Positions 1 through 5,681 of a DNA stretch of 34,549 nucleotides are shown here, one piece after another. Origin of the DNA: Bacteroidota bacterium (GTDB lineage: Bacteria; Bacteroidota; Bacteroidia; Bacteroidales; VadinHA17); NCBI GenBank assembly GCA_011049175.1, contig DSCJ01000004.1:1-34549 (forward strand), written 5' to 3'. The notes under the pieces were generated by a model that saw only the letters and a program-made list of their open reading frames with translations, was not told the DNA's origin and did no database searches. The first letter of the stretch is position 1. Every line of letters starts with the position of its first letter. The position numbers were made by a program, and so were the translations under genes.

Positions 1-55
1 GACGCTCCTCTTCACTGAGTTTTTCAATAGCCTGTTTAATTTCTGACAATTCCAT
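1..55 (-). CDS. N-terminus of small antitoxin-like protein, left copy (partial)
   Basis: The ATG lies at 53-55 on the minus strand and the gene runs off the window after 18 codons. The visible residues begin MELSEIKQAIEKLSEEER. This amphipathic, charged start resembles small addiction-module antitoxins, in which an EIK..I.KLS.EER helix is common. That assignment is from family memory and only weakly supported by so few residues. The same codons are present in inverted orientation at the right end of the window, where the frame continues QQLL. Toxin partner and C-terminus are not visible. Confidence 0.5.
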   Translation of the reverse strand, partial: MELSEIKQAIEKLSEEER

Positions 56-112
56 AACAGCATTTTTTTCAAATATACAAATAATTGCTGATTATGTCAT
101 AACAAAGCCAGT
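1..112. repeat. Left arm of 112-bp perfect terminal inverted repeat
   Basis: Positions 1-112 are the exact reverse complement of 34427-34538. After a 3-base mismatch the 8-bp palindrome CTACGTAG also matches (116-123 versus 34416-34423). Each arm carries the promoter region and first 18 codons of the antitoxin-like gene, reading outward. The palindrome TTATGTCATAA lies at 92-102. Confidence 0.95.
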
Positions 113-261
113 TGTCTACGTAGCACACCTTATGCATTGCGACTTATACGCATTGGGGCGGATATATTTCAGCCTGGCACTGGAATATTTACAACACATC
201 CACCGGGTCGGCTGGGCGGATCCCGACCGGTTTCTTCCGGCCGGGGATGTCTGTACTGCCT

Positions 262-849
262 TCAGACCCTCAGCACACCCCGGAACCCCCTGGCCGCATA
301 GTAAGATTCCGCCCCGTTGTGGTACACAAAAACATGATCGTACCGGCGATCACAAAAAAGCGCCCCGCCCCGTTTTCTGATCTCAGTAGGGGTTTTGATC
401 CAGCTCGATGTTTTCGTATCGAACTTTCCGTGTTTCTGCAACTCCCGGTACTGGTCTTCCGTAAGCAGCCCGATGCCCATGGCAGCGGCCATATCCAAGG
501 CGTTATTTTCCGGTCTGTTGGTTTTTCTCGATTCCATCGCTGCCCGGTCGTAACAGAGGCTTCGGCGACCGGCAGGGCTTTCCGCCGAACAATCGATAAA
601 AAGATATTCACCTGTCCGCTCATCAAAACCCACCACATCAGGCTCACCGCCGGTCCGTTCCATCTCCCGGAGTGACCAGAGTTTATCCGGCACAGCTTCC
701 AACCGGACCTGTACCTCATTCCAGTTAAGCCCTTCATGGCGGTATCTGTTTTTCCCGAAACGGACTTTTAGGATTCCGAGCAATGCTTCCTGCTGCTCCG
801 GGGACAATGCCTTTCTGTTTTTCATGGGGAACACCGTTTGTTTATTCAT
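262..849 (-). CDS. DUF4256 family protein
   Basis: A 195-residue protein that matches the DUF4256 family by its conserved blocks: LWSLREMERTGGEPDVVG, then DCSAESPAGRRSLCYD, MGIGLLTEDQYRELQKHG, DTKTSSW and RRYDHVFVYHNGA near the C-terminus. The family is about 185-190 residues long and soluble, with no established function, so none is offered. I placed the start at 849 (MNKQ); an in-frame ATG at 825 (MKNRK) is also possible. Residues encoded further upstream, toward 987, would overlap the next gene and do not resemble the family. It lies 97 bp downstream of the TrpF-like gene on the same strand and may be co-transcribed with it. Confidence 0.85.
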   Translation of the reverse strand: MNKQTVFPMKNRKALSPEQQEALLGILKVRFGKNRYRHEGLNWNEVQVRLEAVPDKLWSLREMERTGGEPDVVGFDERTGEYLFIDCSAESPAGRRSLCYDRAAMESRKTNRPENNALDMAAAMGIGLLTEDQYRELQKHGKFDTKTSSWIKTPTEIRKRGGALFCDRRYDHVFVYHNGAESYYAARGFRGVLRV

Positions 850-946
850 AGTAAAAACATTCCGGAGAAGAAAAGGTTTGATCACCGGCTTGTACCCTGG
901 TGCCGGCAGAAGGCCGCATGCGATACGGAGGTTGAAAAACCGCCGG

Positions 947-1594
947 CTAAGAAAGGGCGGCCACGAATTTTTCCAGCTTTTCCACATCCAGCCGACCGGC
1001 GGTCCTCACCCCGCTGCATACGTCCACAGCATAAGGTTCCACTGCTTCAACGGCCTGCCTCACATTTTCAGGTTTCAGCCCTCCGGCCAGAAAAACCGGA
1101 CAGGCAGCCTTTTCCCTGATCCTGCGGCTCAGTTTCCAGTTATGCACCCGGCCGGTGCCTCCCAGCTCCCTGACCGGCAGATGGGGGTTGCCGCTATCCA
1201 GCAGAATGGCATCGACCGACCCGGATACCCGGATGGCTTCTTCCACCGATTGCTCGTCGATTACATGGATGACCTGCACTATTTTTACGGAGGGCAGGGC
1301 TTCTTTCAGCTGCCGGTAGGTCCCTTCTGTGAGAGCATCCACCATTTGAACGGCATTTGTGTTTGTTCTGTGGTGGTGGGCAAGGATCTCCCTTACCGAG
1401 GTATGGCTGGTCAGCAGGAAGGTTCCGACCGGCGGGGGCGTAGCCGCCGCAATTTGCCTGATGAGCTCGTCCGGGATGGGCCCGGGGCCGCTGGGCATAG
1501 CAGCAACCAGTCCGATGGCATCCGCCCCCAGGCGAACGGCCGTTTGGGCTTCCTGTATGCTCTGAATACAACAGATTTTGATTCGGGGGCGCAT
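947..1594 (-). CDS. Phosphoribosylanthranilate isomerase-like (TrpF family) protein
   Basis: A 215-residue TIM-barrel protein. The N-terminal KICC carries the Cys expected of the catalytic base in the KICG motif of TrpF. The mid-region AILLDSG...GGTG supplies the catalytic Asp and a phosphate-binding segment. The C-terminal LAGGLKPENVRQAVE and DVCSGVRT match the second phosphate-binding loops. TrpF converts phosphoribosylanthranilate to CdRP in tryptophan synthesis. No other trp gene is nearby, and the usual SPR(Y/H) stretch after the first strand is replaced by MPSGPGPI, so a paralogue with a changed substrate is possible. The start at 1594 gives MRPRIKICC; an ATG at 1600 is equally plausible. 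Confidence 0.75.
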   Translation of the reverse strand: MRPRIKICCIQSIQEAQTAVRLGADAIGLVAAMPSGPGPIPDELIRQIAAATPPPVGTFLLTSHTSVREILAHHHRTNTNAVQMVDALTEGTYRQLKEALPSVKIVQVIHVIDEQSVEEAIRVSGSVDAILLDSGNPHLPVRELGGTGRVHNWKLSRRIREKAACPVFLAGGLKPENVRQAVEAVEPYAVDVCSGVRTAGRLDVEKLEKFVAALS

Positions 1595-1711
1595 AGGCAT
1601 TATGCTGGGGTTGGGAGAGTATATTATCATGCAAACTGATCCACAAATGATCATGATACTACCCCGAAAAACCGGACAGAGGGGAAAGCCAATGAATCGA
1701 AATTCCACACA

Positions 1712-1922
1712 TTAATCTTTCGAGGCATCCTTTATTTTCCCTTTATAGAGATAAAACAAGAGGACATAAAAAATCACCAACTGACCAACACCTGCAATCA
1801 TAAGCACGTTGGCAGTACCCCCGGGAAGTTTTTCCCGAAACAAAAAAGAAAATTCCGGCAAAAAGGAACAGCAATCTAAAAATAAGGAAGCTCCAGAACT
1901 TTAATTTAGCTAGTGTTTTCAT
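1712..1922 (-). pseudogene. Small two-helix membrane protein broken by one-base frameshift
   Basis: From the ATG at 1922 the frame reads MKTLAKLKFWSFLIFRLLFL and onward, a hydrophobic helix, then enters an incorrect frame and stops. A second frame on the same strand continues with REKLPGGTANVLMIAG, a second hydrophobic segment ending LLFYLYKGKIKDASKD and a stop at 1712. Removing one base from the run of six A (plus strand, 1842-1847) joins the two into a 69-residue protein with two membrane helices and a charged tail. I do not recognise a named family. It may be a real pseudogene, a slippage-controlled gene or a homopolymer sequencing error. Confidence 0.5.
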
Positions 1923-2083
1923 AAATATTTGGTATTGCAGCCAATTACAATGATCCCATTCGTTGGGTTTTCAGTTACCCGGTTCACAAATTATTGTGTT
2001 TTTATTCTCTTTACTTTCTGGCCACAGTGTTAACCTGTTTGCGAATTCATATTTGTTTGTCCATCTCATCAACACCAGTGATT

Positions 2084-2782
2084 TCATTGAATCTCATTCA
2101 TTATTTGTTTAATGGAATCAATCATTCTTTGAAACCGTTCCTTACGTGTTTCATAAAACAGATTGCCAAGAATGGCTTCCTGTATAACCCTGTCATCCAG
2201 TATTCTTTGAAGTTGATCTGCCAGGTAGGGCCTGACGTCATCTGGCACTTTAGCCAATTGTTCAATTATATCTATCCGATTGTCAAATACATAGACAATA
2301 TCCTCAAAATCATGACTTGTTCTTGGGTCTTTTGCACCCCTGTTATTAAAGGCAGAGAACTTGGAGGCCAAAAAATAGGGCAATGGCAGAATCTGAATCT
2401 TTTGATCTTCAATTTCTACTGTTACTTTTTGTACAAATCCGGGTGCAAACCACGGGTTGGCGGGTGCCCATCCAACAGCTTTCGTGTTCATTACATCTAC
2501 TTTGATGTCTTCGTACCGGAAACGGCAGATTACGTCATCTTCCGGTGATTGTTTGAACCCTTTCTGAATTAACTCTTCCCGGACGGCTTCCAATTCAACT
2601 AATGAGGCAACGGCCAGGCTGATGTCCACATCTTTTGTCGGACGTACATCATCCGCTGCAGGATCATTTATATAGAAGCTTACCGTGGCACCTCCTACAT
2701 ACACTACCCTCTCATTCAATGACCCAAGCGCAAATGCAATTTTGCGGATAACTTTCCGATTGATGGTAGTGTTCTTTAACAT
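2084..2782 (-). CDS. AbiEii-like nucleotidyltransferase, putative toxin
   Basis: A 232-residue soluble protein. An N-terminal VVYVGGATVSFYI segment followed by RPTKDVDISLAV forms the GG/S...DxD signature of the DNA-polymerase-beta-like nucleotidyltransferase fold used by AbiEii/MenT-type toxins. The middle part (PWFAPGFVQKVTVEIE, ILPLPYFLASKFSAF) fits the usual pattern in which a K/R-rich helix follows the catalytic strand. Such enzymes block growth by adding nucleotides to tRNA or other targets when not neutralised by a partner. Its start overlaps the upstream winged-helix gene by 7 bp, so the two are translated as a unit. Sequence here is more AT-rich than the window average, suggesting transfer. 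Toxicity is inferred, not shown. Confidence 0.75.
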   Translation of the reverse strand: MLKNTTINRKVIRKIAFALGSLNERVVYVGGATVSFYINDPAADDVRPTKDVDISLAVASLVELEAVREELIQKGFKQSPEDDVICRFRYEDIKVDVMNTKAVGWAPANPWFAPGFVQKVTVEIEDQKIQILPLPYFLASKFSAFNNRGAKDPRTSHDFEDIVYVFDNRIDIIEQLAKVPDDVRPYLADQLQRILDDRVIQEAILGNLFYETRKERFQRMIDSIKQIMNEIQ

Positions 2783-3270
2783 ATCCTGCTCTTCAGTTCA
2801 CGAACAGCTACATTTTTCTCCCTTGCCTTTCCAACCCGTAATGCATCTGTCAATGCCAGGAGGGCATGTAATTGCTCATCCTCAATTACTGCCTGCGGCA
2901 CGGTGTCATACAAAGGGGTAATGCCATGTCCTCTTACATTGCCTCTGGCAAAAGGCCATACGTAATCTTCACTACTGTTTATCTCTTTATTAAGGGGTGG
3001 AGCTGAGTGGGCAGTAGGTATGCCTCTTACTACGGCTCCCGGTTTGGCAGGAAAGACAACCGGAAGGCCATATTGCAAAAAATCCATCAGTACCTGACGC
3101 ATCACTCTTTTGCCGCTATCATCTAGCAAACCTGCATACTTTGAGCGGGCTACCGACTGGCTCACTTCACTCTGACTCATTTTCAACGACTGGGCCAGGG
3201 GAATCTGCTGCCAATTATCATTTTTTAGTGCAATGATCTTGAGCAGAATAAAGACATCTTGCGGCTTCAT
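2776..3270 (-). CDS. Winged-helix DNA-binding protein, putative antitoxin/autoregulator
   Basis: A 164-residue protein. Residues 1-60 (MKPQDVFILLKIIAL..., LAQSLKMSQSEVSQSVARSK, AGLLD) form a MarR/wHTH-like DNA-binding domain. The remainder contains QVLMDFLQYGLPVVFPA, PTAHSAPPL and YVWPFARGNVRGHGI, blocks I remember from a family that sits next to nucleotidyltransferases in other bacteria (memory, not checked). The start at 3270 (MKPQD) is chosen over 3318 because the longer form would run into the repeated operator at 3304-3327; an ATG at 3291 is also possible. It is first in a two-gene unit with the nucleotidyltransferase, overlapping it by 7 bp, and probably represses its own promoter. Confidence 0.7.
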   Translation of the reverse strand: MKPQDVFILLKIIALKNDNWQQIPLAQSLKMSQSEVSQSVARSKYAGLLDDSGKRVMRQVLMDFLQYGLPVVFPAKPGAVVRGIPTAHSAPPLNKEINSSEDYVWPFARGNVRGHGITPLYDTVPQAVIEDEQLHALLALTDALRVGKAREKNVAVRELKSRIC

Positions 3271-3303
3271 GCTATATTGAAAATGCCTCATTCTAATTTG
3301 ATT

Positions 3304-3385
3304 TATCGCGTATCGCAATACGCAATATTACAAAAATATTTCCAGAACAAAAACGCATAGATACAATATATTGCTTATTGCGATA
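3304..3385. promoter_or_regulatory. Repeated operator of the wHTH/nucleotidyltransferase module
   Basis: 3311-3327 (plus strand) and 3369-3385 form a 17-bp inverted repeat with one mismatch. Read on the same strand the arms are TATTGCGTATTGCGATA and TATTGCTTATTGCGATA, and each arm holds two tandem TATTGC units. A further TATCGCG unit abuts the first arm at 3304-3310. The array lies just upstream of the chosen start at 3270, where an autorepressor site would be expected. Confidence 0.6.
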
Positions 3386-3982
3386 TTCGATAATAGACTG
3401 TCATTTATTAGGTTTTAGATGTGCTTCAATGTTCCCTCGATATGTGGCCGGGCGGTTGGCCTGGCATTTTGTTTCTTTTTAAGGTTCAGGTTAAGAAAAA
3501 TTTCAATGAAAGAAGGGGTTATCGATATAGAGATTATACATAGACAGTCACTCCTCAGGCCGGTTTCATTCGCTGCCCCATCAAGTCGCTTTGTAGCGGA
3601 ATGTTTGTAGAAACCTGATTTATTCATCCCACCGGCCGCTGTTTCGCTCCGTTCCCGAAACGGAGCGACATGCTTTTTTGCGGGTAAAAAAGCATGCAAA
3701 AAATCCTTTGGCTGCTGATGCTTTTATGGAAAAACTCTCAGAGGCCATGTTTTTCAGGAGAGTACGGGCTTAACCCGGACAAATATCGACGGCGTGATGG
3801 CTACAGTGCTATTTACCAGCTTCTTATCCGTTTACAACCGTTTACACACAAATAAAAAACGAATACAACCGGTTATTAACCGATTCTGGGAATTGACCGG
3901 ATATACATTTGACCTCAGAAAGTACCCCGGCCGGGAAAATCAAATGTACAGTCAACTATGTATTAACGAAAAAACGAATGCC
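3386..3982. other. Gene-poor intergenic region with hairpin repeats
   Basis: No convincing coding frame is seen. Open frames here lack recognisable protein features. The stretch holds the hairpins at 3587-3598, 3644-3668 and 3669-3696, and a 13-bp odd palindrome CGGTTATTAACCG at 3870-3882 about 100 bp before ssb that could be an operator. An in-frame ATG at 3794 would give SSB a 63-residue extension without family support. Confidence 0.5.
3587..3696. repeat. Cluster of intergenic palindromic hairpins
   Basis: Three stem-loops follow one another. CGCT-ttgt-AGCG is at 3587-3598, followed by gaatgtttgtagaaacc. TCGCTCCGTT / AACGGAGCGA (10-bp stem, 5-nt loop) is at 3644-3668. CATGCTTTTTT / AAAAAAGCATG (11-bp stem, 6-nt loop) is at 3669-3696. 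The wording GGAGCGACATG and AATGTTTGTAGAAA resembles short intergenic repeats I remember from many Bacteroidota genomes, so these may be decayed copies of a dispersed element. Confidence 0.5.
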
Positions 3983-4327
3983 ATGAACCAGTTAAAGAAC
4001 AGAGTCCAGTTGATCGGCAACCTCGGCGCTGATCCCGATGTGCGCCAGCTCGAGAACGGAACCACCCTGGCCAAATTCAGCCTGGCCACCTCGGAAACCT
4101 ACAAGAACGCCTCCGGCCAGAAAGTGACCAACACCCAGTGGCACAACCTGGTGGCCTTTGGCCCCACCGCCGCCTACGCAGGCAAGTACCTGAAAAAGGG
4201 CCAGAAAGTGGCAGTGGACGGCAAGCTCTCCCACCGGTCGTACGAAGACAAAGAGGGAACCAAAAAATACATCACCGAAGTGGTGGTGAACGAGATCCAG
4301 AACCTGGGGCCGTTCAGCGAGGCATGA
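3983..4327 (+). CDS. ssb: Single-stranded DNA-binding protein, short form
   Basis: A 114-residue OB-fold protein. NRVQLIGNLGADPDVRQLENGTTLAKFSLAT, NTQWHNLVAFG and YLKKGQKVAVDGKLSHRSYEDKEG are the standard SSB strands, with the conserved aromatic W in TQWH. It coats single-stranded DNA during replication and repair. The protein ends NLGPFSEA directly after the OB fold. It therefore lacks the flexible linker and the acidic DDDIPF-like tip that recruits partner proteins in canonical SSBs. The start at 3983 (MNQLKNRVQ) is the family start. A strong hairpin terminator follows at 4357-4384. Confidence 0.9.
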   Translation: MNQLKNRVQLIGNLGADPDVRQLENGTTLAKFSLATSETYKNASGQKVTNTQWHNLVAFGPTAAYAGKYLKKGQKVAVDGKLSHRSYEDKEGTKKYITEVVVNEIQNLGPFSEA

Positions 4328-4356
4328 ACGGGAATCCCCGGGAGGGATGCAGGAGG

Positions 4357-4384
4357 ACAGGGCCCGGGATTCCCCGGGCCCTGT
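4357..4384 (+). terminator. Terminator after ssb
   Basis: A perfect 12-bp GC-rich stem (ACAGGGCCCGGG / CCCGGGCCCTGT) with loop ATTC, then gtttgttg. It lies 29 bp after the ssb stop and between convergent genes. The U tract is weak. Confidence 0.7.
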
Positions 4385-4480
4385 TTGTTGTTTGCCCGGC
4401 GGCGGTTCTGTTCCTGCCAGCCTGGTCCGGACCAATATTTCCAGAGATAAGCACCGGAACACAAGCGCCTCCCCCTTTAC

Positions 4481-4855
4481 TCACCCCTCCCGCCGAACCA
4501 GGGCAAAGAAATCGTTCTCCAGGGGAAGGTATCCTTCCTCGTAGCAGAAATAATACACGGCGCCGGCCCGGGTGGTATAGGTGTGGGTGTGGTAATGAAA
4601 ATTGAATCCGGCATTGACCAGCTTGTCGCGGTGCACGGTAGTCTTCCCCGAGGGGTTGCACTGGGCCAGGATACGCCGGTTCTTCCGCAAAATGTGGTTG
4701 ATGTTCCTCACCAGGTTGTTGGTGTCGCGGTTCCGTTCATTGTGGTAGGCATTCCGGCAGTAATCGGAACAGAACTTTTTATCCACCCGCCCCGAAATGG
4801 GTTCCCCGCATTCCAGGCATCTTCTTTTGGTTTTCTGTGGTCCTGACGGTTCCAT
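4481..4855 (-). CDS. Conserved zinc-ribbon protein
   Basis: A 124-residue protein. An N-terminal zinc ribbon, CLECGEPISGRVDKKFC then C in DYC, supplies four Cys ligands within residues 13-34. It is followed by the conserved block RNAYHNERNRDTNNLVRNIN, then ILRKNRRILAQCNP and a C-terminal domain with FNFHYHTHTYTT and YYFCYEEGYL. I recognise this layout as a conserved Bacteroidota protein without assigned function; nucleic-acid binding is plausible from the ribbon and basic helix but unproven. It is convergent with ssb and 56 bp downstream of the racemase stop on the same strand, so it may have its own promoter or be the tail of that operon if transcription reads through. Confidence 0.75.
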   Translation of the reverse strand: MEPSGPQKTKRRCLECGEPISGRVDKKFCSDYCRNAYHNERNRDTNNLVRNINHILRKNRRILAQCNPSGKTTVHRDKLVNAGFNFHYHTHTYTTRAGAVYYFCYEEGYLPLENDFFALVRREG

Positions 4856-4911
4856 TACAATCAGGCTAAGGTTTCAACCGTTTCGAATATAATCAATTTT
4901 GCTCATGAATC

Positions 4912-5676
4912 CTAACCATTCCGGTTATAGCTTCCACCCTGGAGCTCCCGGTCCTCCCTCAGGTGGTAGCCGGCCAGTAGAACAGCCTCTCTGGCCAGCG
5001 ACCGCATGGGCAAAACCACCGGAAAGGAAAAAGCATGTTTTTCGAATACCAGCGAAAGTTCCGTGCATCCGCTGATAACCACACCGGCTCCAGCTTCCAT
5101 CAGCCTCTCTCCCATCCGCCCGATTTCCTTCACATGCTGAGAAATATGCCCCGCCTTGATCCCCTGCGGGCCATAGATCGCCTGCATCAGCTTTCCCCGG
5201 TCGGTCTTGTCAGGCACCAGCACCTGCAAACCCCGCTCCTGCAAAACCCGCTGGTAGATTTCCGTGGCGTAGGTACCCAGGGTAGCCAGCAATCCCACCT
5301 GCCCTGTACCGGGCCGGGTGGACCGGATCTCGTCGGCGCAGATCCGGATCATGTCGAGGATCCGCACCTTCAGAAAAGGCCTGATCCGGTCGAGAAAATA
5401 ATGGGCTGTGTTGCAGGGGATCAGCAGCAGGTCGGCCCCCATCTGTTCCAGCCCTCTTGCGCTTTCCAGCATAGCCGGTACGGGATCGGGGCCTTCACCC
5501 AGGATAAAAGCCGAGCGGTCGGGTATCCCGGGACGGTTATCGATCAAAACGCGGATATGGTCCTGGTCACTTTGTGCCAGGGTATGGGAAATGATCAGCC
5601 CGAAGAGGGCATGGGTGGCCCCTGGGCCCATCCCCCCGAGTATCCCGATCGTTTTTTTATCAGCCGGAACATTCAT
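4912..5676 (-). CDS. Aspartate/glutamate racemase family protein
   Basis: A 254-residue enzyme of the Asp/Glu/hydantoin racemase superfamily. GILGGMGPGAT at the N-terminus, the first catalytic Cys in LIPCNTAHYF near residue 86 and the second in VISGCTELS near residue 201 form the two-Cys racemisation pair. It probably interconverts L- and D-aspartate or a related amino acid without a cofactor. The gene begins only 5 bp after the stop of the OLD-type ATPase gene, so it is the third gene of that operon. The link between a racemase and an ATPase-nuclease is not obvious. Confidence 0.85.
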   Translation of the reverse strand: MNVPADKKTIGILGGMGPGATHALFGLIISHTLAQSDQDHIRVLIDNRPGIPDRSAFILGEGPDPVPAMLESARGLEQMGADLLLIPCNTAHYFLDRIRPFLKVRILDMIRICADEIRSTRPGTGQVGLLATLGTYATEIYQRVLQERGLQVLVPDKTDRGKLMQAIYGPQGIKAGHISQHVKEIGRMGERLMEAGAGVVISGCTELSLVFEKHAFSFPVVLPMRSLAREAVLLAGYHLREDRELQGGSYNRNG

Positions 5677-5681
5677 TTTTT

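Noticed and set aside
3415-3699. Minus-strand frame of 94 codons
   Set aside because: It runs through the hairpin repeats and its composition does not look like a protein.
3794-3982. N-terminal extension of SSB
   Set aside because: The extra 63 residues have no SSB similarity, and the standard family start is at 3983.
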